Shown piece after piece: positions 26,019 to 34,548 of a stretch of 58,990 bases of DNA. Position numbers and translations under genes: made by a program. The stretch is from an uncultured Pelagibacteraceae bacterium (GTDB lineage: Bacteria; Pseudomonadota; Alphaproteobacteria; Pelagibacterales; Pelagibacteraceae): assembly GCA_902531175.1 (NCBI GenBank), contig CACADE010000007.1, positions 1-58,990 of the forward strand, in the 5' to 3' direction. Below the pieces are notes generated by a model. It saw only the letters and a program-made list of their open reading frames with translations, was not told the DNA's origin and made no database searches. Positions within the stretch are counted from its first letter, which is position 1. Each line of letters opens with the position of its first letter.

Positions 26019-26950
26019 TATTTTATTCTTGAGGCAATGTATTCTTTAATTGTTGGATTATAATATTGAAAACAATCAGCCTGGTTCATTTCATGACCTG
26101 GATTTTTCTGAGCTGAGATATTTTTTTTCCAATCAACTCCTTTAACAAAACAAGATTTTCCTTTAATTTTATAATCTTCAGAAATAACAATTCTTTTAAC
26201 TCCTGGAACTTCCTCTAACCAGTCAGATAACAATCCCTCCCATTTATCCTTCGGGTGAGTGAAAGCTAAAACAGAAACATTATCAGATTGTTTAATATTA
26301 TTAATTAGTCTTGCTCTTAATTCAGCAGGGCCTGGGAATTTTTTAGCAAATTTTTCTAATGCCTTTTCTGGGCCTACTTTTTTTACTTTATAAGTTTTAG
26401 AAAGCTTACCAAAGCAAGCTTGCATATATGATATTCCACCACCAACTTTTTCGGGATGAGCAGACAACAACATTAAGGTTAATAATCCTCCACAGGAATG
26501 TCCTGAAATAATAATTTGTTTTCTAGGTACTCCTATTTCTATAAATTTTTCAACTAATTCTAAATTTTTTTCAATCCTTTTGTCTAACTTATGTTTACCT
26601 ACATAAGGAGTTTTGGACTTCCACCAATGTTTTTTTAATGACATATCACCTGCAAAATCATTTGAGCAGAAATTATAAACCATAATTTTTTTGCCATTAA
26701 TTTCCTCATCAACTAATGAAGCTTGATTTCTTATTTGATTTACCCAAACACATTCATTCTTGTGTGCTTTATCATTTGAATTTTGACCATGATTATAAAT
26801 AATTATAATTTTGTTTTTTGGATCTTTTACGTCCATACCCTCCTCTACTGAAGCTGATTTAGTAAAAAATCCACTTTTTAAAATTTTACCATTAGCGTAA
26901 GCGAAATTAGAAATAATCAAAAATAATGAAATTAAAAATAGTTTCTTCAT
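26018..26950 (-). CDS. Secreted alpha/beta hydrolase embedded in the mtn operon
   Basis: A 310-residue protein with a signal peptide (residues 1-19, NFAYA). The nucleophile elbow is GHSCGG with Ser152 (IIISGHSCGGLLTLM), the oxyanion region is near NHGQNSND, and NPGHEMNQADCF near the C terminus may supply the catalytic His. Several cysteines fit a periplasmic location. No narrower family recognised. It overlaps mtnP by four bases and mtnA by one, so it is part of that transcript although no periplasmic step is known in MTA salvage. Confidence 0.7.
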   Translation of the reverse strand: MKKLFLISLFLIISNFAYANGKILKSGFFTKSASVEEGMDVKDPKNKIIIIYNHGQNSNDKAHKNECVWVNQIRNQASLVDEEINGKKIMVYNFCSNDFAGDMSLKKHWWKSKTPYVGKHKLDKRIEKNLELVEKFIEIGVPRKQIIISGHSCGGLLTLMLLSAHPEKVGGGISYMQACFGKLSKTYKVKKVGPEKALEKFAKKFPGPAELRARLINNIKQSDNVSVLAFTHPKDKWEGLLSDWLEEVPGVKRIVISEDYKIKGKSCFVKGVDWKKNISAQKNPGHEMNQADCFQYYNPTIKEYIASRIK

Positions 26951-27819
26951 ATATTTAAAACTCTTCCTGCAATTGTTTTTAATTTATCTTTAGTTTTTTG
27001 TGTTCTTTTTTCTGGAGCGGTAATTATTGCTACATCTAAGCAATTATTAGTTGGGTCATTAGGATCTATGTGATTTTCAAAGTTTTCTATTAAGTTTTTA
27101 ATCATATTTTTAGCTTTCGCGGCATTATCTAAGAGCACTTTTATAACTTGTTGAACATCAACATTTTCATGATCTGGATGCCAGCAATCATAATCTGTCA
27201 CCATCGACACTGAAGCATATCTTATTTCAGCTTCTCTTGCTAGTTTAGCTTCTGGCATATTTGTCATTCCAATAACATCTGCTTTCCATGATCTATATAG
27301 GTTTGACTCTGCTAATGTAGAGAATTGTGGACCTTCCATGACAACATAAGTTCCACCTCTTTGATAAGGTATATTCTCTTTTTTTATAGCATCTTCGCAA
27401 GCATTCATCAGCCCATTTGAAGTTGGATGTGCCATTGATACATGTGCAACAATCTCATCATCAAAAAAGGTTTTGTTCCGAGCAAAAGTCCTATCAATAA
27501 ACTGATCAACGATAACAAATTTACCTGGGGGCAAATCTTCTTTTAAAGAACCAACGGCTGAAACAGAAACTATGTCAGTGATTCCGAGTTGTTTAAGTGC
27601 ATCAATATTTGCTCTAAAATTTATTTTTGATGGAGAAATAAAATGACCTTTTCCATGTCTTGGTAAAAAATAAATTTCTTTATTATTATATTTGGCCTTT
27701 AATATTAAATCTGAGGGTTTCCCCCATGGAGTGTTTAAATCTAAAGTTTCTCTATCTTTAAACTCTTCGACATCATATAGCCCACTTCCACCAATAATTG
27801 CTAATTTATTATTTGCCAT
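26947..27819 (-). CDS. mtnP: S-methyl-5'-thioadenosine phosphorylase
   Basis: Splits methylthioadenosine with phosphate to adenine and 5-methylthioribose-1-phosphate. Opening AIIGGSGLYDVEEF, phosphate-site FLPRHGKGHFISPSKINFRA, and YVVMEGPQFSTLAESNLYRS with IGMTNMPEAKLAREAEI are MTAP signatures; the MEGPQFST and NMPEA motifs separate it from purine nucleoside phosphorylase. The 290-residue length is normal. First gene of the leftward mtnP-hydrolase-mtnA unit and divergent from apt across 28 bases. Confidence 0.94.
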   Translation of the reverse strand: MANNKLAIIGGSGLYDVEEFKDRETLDLNTPWGKPSDLILKAKYNNKEIYFLPRHGKGHFISPSKINFRANIDALKQLGITDIVSVSAVGSLKEDLPPGKFVIVDQFIDRTFARNKTFFDDEIVAHVSMAHPTSNGLMNACEDAIKKENIPYQRGGTYVVMEGPQFSTLAESNLYRSWKADVIGMTNMPEAKLAREAEIRYASVSMVTDYDCWHPDHENVDVQQVIKVLLDNAAKAKNMIKNLIENFENHIDPNDPTNNCLDVAIITAPEKRTQKTKDKLKTIAGRVLNI

Positions 27820-27847
27820 AATACAATTTAGATTATAATTAAGTTTT

Positions 27848-28375
27848 ATGGATTTAAAAGAACATATTAGATCAATTCAAGACTATCCTAAAAAGGGAAT
27901 TCTTTTCAGAGATATAACAACACTTATTAAAAATGAAAAGGCATTCAAAGAATGTATTAACCAAATTGTTGAAAGATCAAAAAAATTCCAGTTTGATAAA
28001 ATTGCAGCTGTAGAATCTAGAGGATTTGTTTTTGCATCAGCTATTTCTTATATACTTGATAAACCATTCATAATGTTAAGAAAAAAAAATAAATTACCTG
28101 CTGATGTTCATTCGGTAGACTTTGAACTTGAGTATGGAACGGCCACAATAGAGGTTCATACAGACTCATTCGATGAGGGTAACAAAGTCTTAATAATAGA
28201 CGATTTAATTGCTACTGGCGGCACTGCAGAAGCAGCAGCGAAATTAATAGAAATATCAAAAAGTAAAGTGGCTGGATTTATATTTGTAATAAATCTTTTT
28301 GATTTAGGTGGAACAGACAATCTAGTTAAAAAGGGATATACTGTTGAAAATCTTTTAGATTTTCCGGGCCATTAA
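27848..28375 (+). CDS. apt: Adenine phosphoribosyltransferase
   Basis: Joins adenine and PRPP to give AMP. The 175-residue protein has the PRPP-binding motif VLIIDDLIATGGTAEAA, plus DYPKKGILFRDITTLIKN and AVESRGFVFASAISY typical of Apt. Its divergent location 28 bases from mtnP fits recycling of the adenine that MtnP releases. Stop overlaps the convergent secreted-protein gene by four bases. Confidence 0.95.
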   Translation: MDLKEHIRSIQDYPKKGILFRDITTLIKNEKAFKECINQIVERSKKFQFDKIAAVESRGFVFASAISYILDKPFIMLRKKNKLPADVHSVDFELEYGTATIEVHTDSFDEGNKVLIIDDLIATGGTAEAAAKLIEISKSKVAGFIFVINLFDLGGTDNLVKKGYTVENLLDFPGH

Positions 28376-29220
28376 TTTGCCTTCATAATTGCTTGGAAAG
28401 GACCACCTCCAATCCATAATTCATCAGAACCTTCCTCTACAAGGTGCATTCCCTCACCAACATTAAATGTCATGCTTAAAGAAGTTGTCGCTCCAGTGAC
28501 TGTAATAGGATCTGCAAATTTCACAAGACCTTCTAGTTTAACAACTTCACTTGTATTAGCTGCTCTATGTTCGTTGCTATCTACTAAATATCCAACAATA
28601 CTCGCAGTTGTTCCATTTATATTTTCAACTTCAGCTTTTGAAGAGAATGCATCAGATGCTGCGCCAAATTGAGCTAATGTTTCAACAAATTTTCCTGGTG
28701 TTATAGCACTTGAGCCACAAACAGAATTTCCAGTATGAGTACTTCCTTGAGCATGTGTTCCAGAGCCAGCTTTTGTTCCACAAAAAACTCCTGTTCCACT
28801 TGATGTTCCTGTTTTAGCACCACTTAGCTCGCCAGCCCATGTTATGCCGAAGGTATTGTCCATATAAGCATATCCATGCGTATAAGTTCCATTTGGAGGT
28901 CGTGTATAAGTTCCATCAAGAACAATTTCGGCTCCTTGAGTTACAGCTGCAGTAGCTCCACTTGCGTTGTTAAATACTTGAGAACAAGGAGTTAAAACAA
29001 CTGCTGATGACGTAGTTGCCTCAGTGGGAGAACTTATACATAAATATAGTTTATAAATTACAATTTCATATTCAGCAGGCGCTGTATCACATCCATTGTC
29101 AATATCACTTTCTGAGTAAACTCCAGAAGATATAGTACAAGCTTCTGCTTTATTAGAATTAAACATTTCAAAAATAAAAATTGTAGATAAAATTAAAAAT
29201 AAATATTTAATATTCTTCAT
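28372..29220 (-). CDS. Secreted Ser/Thr/Gly-rich hypothetical protein
   Basis: No family recognised. 282 residues with a signal peptide, cleavage near NKAEA before CTISSGVYS. The mature part is rich in Thr, Ser, Ala and Gly and poor in Lys, unlike the other proteins here, and contains several cysteines (ACTISSG, GCDTA, LCIS, PCSQ, FCGTK, VCGSS) that could pair in the periplasm. It starts immediately after the stop of the inverse-autotransporter-type barrel gene, so the two are probably co-expressed and the protein may be surface exposed. Beta-rich composition only. Confidence 0.7.
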   Translation of the reverse strand: MKNIKYLFLILSTIFIFEMFNSNKAEACTISSGVYSESDIDNGCDTAPAEYEIVIYKLYLCISSPTEATTSSAVVLTPCSQVFNNASGATAAVTQGAEIVLDGTYTRPPNGTYTHGYAYMDNTFGITWAGELSGAKTGTSSGTGVFCGTKAGSGTHAQGSTHTGNSVCGSSAITPGKFVETLAQFGAASDAFSSKAEVENINGTTASIVGYLVDSNEHRAANTSEVVKLEGLVKFADPITVTGATTSLSMTFNVGEGMHLVEEGSDELWIGGGPFQAIMKAN

Positions 29221-30069
29221 TTAAAATCCTCCTGCTTTAACAGTAAAACTAGCTCCTTTTTTCTTAATAATATTTTCTCTTCTAACTTTTTCATACATTT
29301 TATCTTTCATAGAAATTTTTTCATAAGCATTTTTGCTAAATAATGCTGTCCCTGGGTTTCTTTCGTTTTTACTATATTTGATATTAATAAAACTCTGATC
29401 AGTATGATTATCATAATCTGTATGGCCAATCTCAAAAGACAAACCTGAATTTGGTATTTTTAATTGTGTAGAAAATTCTAATCCTTGAAAATCACTTCCA
29501 CTTGGTACTTCAAAATCAAAAGCTTTTAAATATACTTTCATAGATGGAATGTATGGAAGATGTGCTCCTACCTCTGCATCATAACCATCTATAGCTTCTT
29601 CATTTTTACTATCTTTTCCTTTTTTACTAGAGCTATGAGCAAAATACTGGTTGTAATTTAAATCAAGAATAGAAGATTTAATTTCAGCACCTATACTAAA
29701 TCTTTGATGTTCATAATCAAATTCATAATCATAAAAACCGTTTAAACCAAATAATATACTTTCATCATTGGATAAATATCTTTGTCCAAGTCCAACGTTA
29801 AATGTTTCTCTGTCGCTGTCGTGTAAAAATAAAGATCCTTGGAAAAAAGATAAGTCTGAGCTATCTTCTGAAAATATCTTGAGTGTTTGTATCCCTATTT
29901 CTGGTTTAACAGTTTCAATTTTTTTTATTGAAAAATCTGTATTTTCAAAATTCTCCTCTAAAAAGCTTTCCAAAGAATTATAAAATCTGTCTACTACTTC
30001 ATCTACTTTAGCAAATGAAGCTGAGATAAAAAGCAACTGAAATATTAGAAGCCTAGCAATAAATTTCAT
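29221..30069 (-). CDS. Inverse-autotransporter-type outer-membrane beta-barrel (intimin/invasin barrel), no passenger
   Basis: A 282-residue protein with a signal peptide (residues 1-20, ASFAK). LFLHDSDRETFNVGLGQRY, LFGLNGFYDYEFDYEHQRFS and IGAEIKSSILDLNYNQYFA, then IDGYDAEVGAHLPYIPSMKV, match the order and wording of the intimin/YchO barrel domain. Alternating hydrophobic residues fit beta strands. Intimin-type proteins carry Ig-like passengers after the barrel; here the chain stops about 30 residues after the last strands with a basic tail. The secreted protein encoded directly downstream could be a separate partner. Confidence 0.72.
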   Translation of the reverse strand: MKFIARLLIFQLLFISASFAKVDEVVDRFYNSLESFLEENFENTDFSIKKIETVKPEIGIQTLKIFSEDSSDLSFFQGSLFLHDSDRETFNVGLGQRYLSNDESILFGLNGFYDYEFDYEHQRFSIGAEIKSSILDLNYNQYFAHSSSKKGKDSKNEEAIDGYDAEVGAHLPYIPSMKVYLKAFDFEVPSGSDFQGLEFSTQLKIPNSGLSFEIGHTDYDNHTDQSFINIKYSKNERNPGTALFSKNAYEKISMKDKMYEKVRRENIIKKKGASFTVKAGGF

Positions 30070-30113
30070 GGCCTATTTATAAAGATATATATAGCAATTA
30101 AAAGATCTAAAAA

Positions 30114-30190
30114 TGGTAGCGGGAAGTGGGATCGAACCACTGACCTCGGGCTTATGAGTCCCGCGCTCTAACCAACTGAGCTACCCCGCC
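30114..30190 (-). tRNA. tRNA-Met (CAT), elongator type
   Basis: A full cloverleaf folds on the minus strand, 77 bases with encoded CCA. The acceptor pairs GGCGGGG with TCCCGCT (two terminal G-U pairs), the D arm is GCTCAGTTGGTTAGAGC, the anticodon loop is CTCATAA and the T arm is AGTGG-TTCGATC-CCACT. The first base pair and D-arm fit elongator rather than initiator tRNA. Only the CAT anticodon cannot exclude a lysidine-modified Ile tRNA, but the body resembles Met. Confidence 0.93.
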
Positions 30191-30242
30191 ATTAAATAAA
30201 TGTTGGTTTATACTACTTTTATTTTTTGATGCAAACAAGATT

Positions 30243-30356
30243 TCACTTGCTCTTTTTCTTATCTTTTTTAATTTTTCTTTTTTCTTTCAAAGAAAGTTTA
30301 GCTTTTTTCATCACACTAGAGTCTTTAAAAGATTTGCCACTATATCTCTTTGACAT
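30243..30356 (-). CDS. Small basic protein of 37 residues
   Basis: A short reading frame starting with ATG directly after the stop of the upstream gene (TAAATG), ending TGA. It encodes MSKRYSGKSFKDSSV then a Lys/Arg-rich helix (KLSLKEKRKIKKDKKKSK). About 19 of 37 residues are basic, so it should be a helical nucleic-acid-binding peptide. It fills almost the whole space between the upstream secreted-protein gene and the tRNA, as expected of a real gene in such a compact genome. Family unknown. Confidence 0.6.
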   Translation of the reverse strand: MSKRYSGKSFKDSSVMKKAKLSLKEKRKIKKDKKKSK

Positions 30357-30812
30357 TTAATTTATTTGTTCAAAGAACTTATCTTTTAATTGATAGGTAA
30401 AAGGATATTCTTTTCCAAGTGGTTGGAATTTAGTTTTAATTACTATTACGTTTTGCTTATCAAGTTTAAATTTCCAAGTTAATTTAATATCACCTGAAAA
30501 AACTCTCAACTTGCCTAAGTTTGTAAATCTCCATCCATCTTCTGAAATGACATTTCCATCTTGGTATCTTTTGTAATTTTTTTCATCAAATATATAAGTT
30601 ACAACACCTTGATTTCTCTCATCTTCCAAAGTTATTGCGTAATTATTTAAAAATTCAGCTGTTTGGGATTTATTCAAACTTTTCTTAGATATAGATTTTA
30701 AAAAGTCAGTAGTTTTATCAATTGTTTCATCTATTTTATCTTTAGCTAACGAAATAGACGACAAGAAAACAAAAATAAATACAATACTAAATATTTTTTT
30801 AAACATAATCAT
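30357..30812 (-). CDS. Secreted hypothetical protein
   Basis: 151 residues with a signal peptide (MFKKIFSIVFIFVF, ending SLAK). The mature protein alternates charged and beta-prone segments (VVTYIFDEKNYKRYQDGNVI, GKLRVFSGDIKLTWKFKLDK) and looks like a small periplasmic beta-rich or lipocalin-like protein. I recognise no family. Its ATG follows the stop of the AEC transporter immediately, and its own stop is followed immediately by the 37-residue gene, so all three are coupled. Confidence 0.65.
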   Translation of the reverse strand: MIMFKKIFSIVFIFVFLSSISLAKDKIDETIDKTTDFLKSISKKSLNKSQTAEFLNNYAITLEDERNQGVVTYIFDEKNYKRYQDGNVISEDGWRFTNLGKLRVFSGDIKLTWKFKLDKQNVIVIKTKFQPLGKEYPFTYQLKDKFFEQIN

Positions 30813-31736
30813 TTAACTTAATAAATTTATAGTAAATAAAAAGGTAAATATTGAAGCAAATGTTGAAATAAATATTGCTTTAATAATATTTTCTGGACTT
30901 ACATTATATGCAGAGCACATAACAATTGAGGTGGCTCCACATGGGCCAACACTCACCAACAAAGCTCCGGCAAAATTAATTGGATTTGATAAGTTAAAGA
31001 ATGTGTATCCTAAAATTAGCAAAATCAGCGGTGATATGATAAGTTTTAATATTGCAATAGTGATTGTTAATTTATTAAAAACTTTTTTTGAGTAAAAAGA
31101 GAGAATTATACCGATTGCAAATAAACCAACTGGCATCACACATGCTGCCAGTCTTTGAAGAATATACTCAAATGGGGTTTCGTCTATATTGATTTTTGAA
31201 ATCCTTATTATCAATCCAATTAATATTGCTAATATCATAGGATTTAATATTAGATTTCTTACAAACTGAAATAATTTAATTCTTTTTTTTACAGTAAGTT
31301 CTAAAAAGAAACTAACTATGGATAGCAAAACTACACTATCCATTAAAATAATACCTGATATTTGAGTTATCGTACTACCAGCAAAAAAAATCTCTGCAAT
31401 AGGTAGAACTAATATTACGTGGTTTGATAAAGCAACTGTTAAAGCCCAAATAATAGACTCTTGTATTGATCTTTTAAAAGTATTTTTTGTTAATAAAAAA
31501 GCAAATATTCCACTTGTTAACTGCATTAAAAAATATGATGAAATTTGAGATACATCTATTTCCCCAACATCACTTTGTGCAACTAATTTTATGATTAAAG
31601 CTGGTACTGCGATATAAAATGAAAATAAATTAAATATTCTAGCCTTTTGTAAATCAAATATTTTAATATATCCTAAAAGATAGCCAATAAGAGTAATACC
31701 TATAAATGGTGTTAACCCTAGAAATACTTGAAACAT
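30813..31736 (-). CDS. AEC (auxin efflux carrier) family transporter
   Basis: Ten-helix membrane transporter, 307 residues. FIGITLIGYLLGYIKIFD at the start, YIAVPALIIKLVAQ after helix 2 and SVGPCGATSIVMCSAYNV near the end are AEC-family landmarks; bacterial members carry malate or malonate. It overlaps the dioxygenase gene upstream by one base, suggesting transport linked to the dioxygenase or dehalogenase substrate or product. Confidence 0.85.
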   Translation of the reverse strand: MFQVFLGLTPFIGITLIGYLLGYIKIFDLQKARIFNLFSFYIAVPALIIKLVAQSDVGEIDVSQISSYFLMQLTSGIFAFLLTKNTFKRSIQESIIWALTVALSNHVILVLPIAEIFFAGSTITQISGIILMDSVVLLSIVSFFLELTVKKRIKLFQFVRNLILNPMILAILIGLIIRISKINIDETPFEYILQRLAACVMPVGLFAIGIILSFYSKKVFNKLTITIAILKLIISPLILLILGYTFFNLSNPINFAGALLVSVGPCGATSIVMCSAYNVSPENIIKAIFISTFASIFTFLFTINLLS

Positions 31737-32524
31737 TATTGGACAGTAATTCTATGCATAATTCTGTTTCCTTTAAAAGCCGTTGCTTGATGCAGCATAG
31801 ATCTATTATCCCAAATAGCTAATTGGTTCTTTTCCCACTCCAAAGAATATTGAAAACTTTTTTTTACTTGGTGTTTGAATAAATAAGTTTTTAATTTTTT
31901 ATCAATTTTACTATTATTAAACCGAATAAAGTGTCCTGGACTACAATATAAAGTGTATTTACTATTTATTTTTCTTATCAATTTATGCTTTGAAATAAGC
32001 TCTTTAGCTTTTTTCCCCTTTTCTTTCTCTCTTTCCAATCTTGTGACAGAAATAGGACCTTCTGATGAAAATACACATTTTTCGTTTTTAAACTTTCTTT
32101 TAAAGTTAGCTGGTAATTTTTCATAAGCTAAATATTGAGAGCAAAAATCTGTGTTTGCCTGACCTTTTTTTGGAACTAATTTAGATAACAACATTGTAAA
32201 TCTAGGCGGCTTTTTAGTATAAATAGAATCTGTGTGAAATTGCTCGCCAAAACTAGGACCTTTGTCGCTAGATTTTCTCTGAACAACAGTTATTTGAGGA
32301 TATTTTTTATTCAATCCTTTAAGTCTTGGATAATTTGCAAGTTTTCCAAACTTTTTTGCAAATTTTATATAATGGTCAGAATTTAATTTTTGGTTTCTAA
32401 AATAAATCATCCCATATTTTGATAATGCAGATTTTATTTTCTTTAACTTAGAATTATTAATTTTGTTTAAATCACAGACTAATTCGGCACCTATATTTTT
32501 TTTATTAGGAATAATTTTTAGCAT
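31736..32524 (-). CDS. TauD/TfdA-family 2-oxoglutarate-dependent dioxygenase
   Basis: Non-heme iron dioxygenase, 262 residues. The facial triad is His97 and Asp99 (FHTDS) with His245 (MLHQATAF), and Arg254 or Arg258 (GNRIMHRITVQ) would hold 2-oxoglutarate. IWDNRSMLHQA is the family signature before the distal His. TauD/TfdA members act on taurine, 2,4-D, hypotaurine or other acids. It overlaps the upstream hydrolase by 20 bases, a strong coupling. Substrate unknown. Confidence 0.87.
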   Translation of the reverse strand: MLKIIPNKKNIGAELVCDLNKINNSKLKKIKSALSKYGMIYFRNQKLNSDHYIKFAKKFGKLANYPRLKGLNKKYPQITVVQRKSSDKGPSFGEQFHTDSIYTKKPPRFTMLLSKLVPKKGQANTDFCSQYLAYEKLPANFKRKFKNEKCVFSSEGPISVTRLEREKEKGKKAKELISKHKLIRKINSKYTLYCSPGHFIRFNNSKIDKKLKTYLFKHQVKKSFQYSLEWEKNQLAIWDNRSMLHQATAFKGNRIMHRITVQ

Positions 32525-33392
32525 TTTTTAAAAAGAAGCTTTTTAATTGTTTAATTGCTTCTTTGGGATTTTGCTCTGGTATAAAATGTCCAGATTTAAC
32601 AGCAGCTCCTAGCACTTTTTTATTTGAATATTTTTGCCAGATTTTAATAGGTTTAAATTGTTTACCAATAACTCCATTTTTTCCCCATAAAACTTGAACA
32701 GGAATATTTAGTTTTTTCTTTCGATCGTATCTGTCATGATCAAGATCAATAGTAGCAGATGCTCTATAATCCTCACATGATCCGTGAATTCTCTTTGGTT
32801 GCTTAAAGCATTTTAGATAACCCTCCTCAACCTTTCCAAATTTATGATTGCCAGACCATTTATCTAGACAATACTTCATCCATTTTCTTGGATCACTCAT
32901 TATCATTCTTTCTGGTAACCATTTTGGTTGAATTAAGAAAAACCAATGAAAGTAAGCTTTTGCAAAATCTCTAGTTGTTAGTTCGTACATGTCTAAAGTT
33001 GGACAAATATCTAAAACGCTAAGAGCGAGTACGTTTTTTCTGTGGTCTCTTGCCAATCTATGAGCAACTCTTCCACCTCTATCATGGCCTGCAACATAAA
33101 ATTTACTATACCCTAATTTTACCATCATTTGTTTCATGTCACTCGCCATTTCTCGTTTTGAATAATTATAATGTTTATTATCAGATGGTGGAGCTAAACT
33201 GTTTCCATAACCTCTTAAGTCTGCTGCAACTACAGTAAAGCTTTTTGATAACTCAGGAGCTGTTTTGTGCCACATTAAATGTGTTTGAGGATAACCATGA
33301 AGTAATAATAAAGGCGGTCCATCTCCTTTAACTTTGCAAAAGACTTTCCCCTTTTTTACTTTTACGTATCTGCTCTTAAAACCTTCAAACAT
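32505..33392 (-). CDS. Haloacetate (fluoroacetate) dehalogenase-like alpha/beta hydrolase
   Basis: 295 residues. The nucleophile is an aspartate, Asp104 in GHDRGGRVAHRLARDH, followed by Arg105 and Arg108, as in fluoroacetate dehalogenase. His149-Trp150 (YFHWFF) match its halide pocket, Asp128 (LDICPT) and His269 (KSGHFIPEQNP) complete the triad at the expected spacing, and CEDYRASATIDLDHDR is a further match. Such enzymes displace fluoride or chloride from haloacetates. Epoxide hydrolases also use Asp but have a different lid. Divergent from guaC. Confidence 0.82.
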   Translation of the reverse strand: MFEGFKSRYVKVKKGKVFCKVKGDGPPLLLLHGYPQTHLMWHKTAPELSKSFTVVAADLRGYGNSLAPPSDNKHYNYSKREMASDMKQMMVKLGYSKFYVAGHDRGGRVAHRLARDHRKNVLALSVLDICPTLDMYELTTRDFAKAYFHWFFLIQPKWLPERMIMSDPRKWMKYCLDKWSGNHKFGKVEEGYLKCFKQPKRIHGSCEDYRASATIDLDHDRYDRKKKLNIPVQVLWGKNGVIGKQFKPIKIWQKYSNKKVLGAAVKSGHFIPEQNPKEAIKQLKSFFLKNAKNYS

Positions 33393-33513
33393 TATTTATT
33401 TTTATTTATATTTTTATAATTCAATCAGTAATTTTAAAATTGTTCAAATACAACGTTAATAAGGTCAATTATTAAATTGAATTATCATTCATTGAATGTA
33501 TACCTTCATTTTT

Positions 33514-34548
33514 GTGAGAATTGAAGAAGAGCTAAAACTAGATTATTCCGATGTACTTTTTAGACCTAAAAGAAGTACTCTTAAAAGTAGAAAAGATGTA
33601 AACTTAAAGAGAACTTATCGTTTTAAATACAGTAAAAACGAATGGTCTGGAATTCCTATAATGGCCGCTAATATGGATGGTGTTGGTGTACTTGGTGTTG
33701 CCGAAAAATTATCTGAATATGGAATGATCACATGTTTAACAAAACAACATGATGTAAGAAAGATTAAACAATTTAAAAAAATTAAATCAATTTATCCAAA
33801 CGTAGCTTTGAGTATTGGAACAAAAAAAGAAGATTTTCAAAATTTAGATAAAGTTTTAAAAGAATTTAGTTTCATAAAGTTCATCTGTATAGATGTTGCA
33901 AACGGTTACTCTGAACATTTTAGTAAATTTTTAAAATCTGTTAGAGATAAATACCCAACAAAAACAATAATTGCAGGCAATGTTGTTACTGCAGATATGA
34001 CTCAAGAATTAATTTTATCAGGAGCAGATATTGTTAAAGTTGGAATTGGACCAGGAAGTGTATGTACAACTAGGATTCAAACTGGAGTTGGATATCCTCA
34101 ACTAAGTGCAGTTATAGAATGTGCAGATGCTGCTCATGGATTAGGTGCACATATAATTGCAGATGGTGGATGTACGTGTCCAGGTGACGTTGCTAAAGCA
34201 TTTGGTGGAGGAGCTGATTTTGTTATGCTTGGAGGAATGTTTGCAGGTCATGATGAAGGCAAAGGAAAATTAGTAAAATCTAATGGCTCAAAGTATGTTG
34301 AATTTTATGGATCGAGTTCTGAAACAGCAAACAATAAACATTATGGTGGACTATCAGACTACAGAAGCAGCGAAGGAAGAACGGTAAGAGTGAAATACCG
34401 TGGTAAAATTAATGATACCATTTTAAATATTTTAGGTGGTGTAAGAAGTAGTTGTACATATGTTGGTGCACCCTCATTAAAACAATTAAGTAAATGTACG
34501 ACTTTTGTCAGAGTTACTAAGCAATTTAACGATACATTCACTAAATAA
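33514..34548 (+). CDS. guaC: GMP reductase
   Basis: Reductively deaminates GMP to IMP with [25 protein letters not shown] at the N terminus and [16 protein letters not shown] match E. coli GuaC almost word for word, and the catalytic Cys (residue 184) is in [18 protein letters not shown] choose the GTG at 33514 because it reproduces the E. coli start (MRIEE); an ATG at 33496 would add six unconserved residues. No CBS domain is present, which excludes IMP dehydrogenase. Confidence 0.92.
   Translation: MRIEEELKLDYSDVLFRPKRSTLKSRKDVNLKRTYRFKYSKNEWSGIPIMAANMDGVGVLGVAEKLSEYGMITCLTKQHDVRKIKQFKKIKSIYPNVALSIGTKKEDFQNLDKVLKEFSFIKFICIDVANGYSEHFSKFLKSVRDKYPTKTIIAGNVVTADMTQELILSGADIVKVGIGPGSVCTTRIQTGVGYPQLSAVIECADAAHGLGAHIIADGGCTCPGDVAKAFGGGADFVMLGGMFAGHDEGKGKLVKSNGSKYVEFYGSSSETANNKHYGGLSDYRSSEGRTVRVKYRGKINDTILNILGGVRSSCTYVGAPSLKQLSKCTTFVRVTKQFNDTFTK

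Noticed and set aside
33465..33480. Inverted repeat TCAATTATTAAATTGA upstream of guaC
   Set aside because: A six-base A/T-rich palindrome is expected by chance in such DNA, and I see no regulator or similar site to support it.
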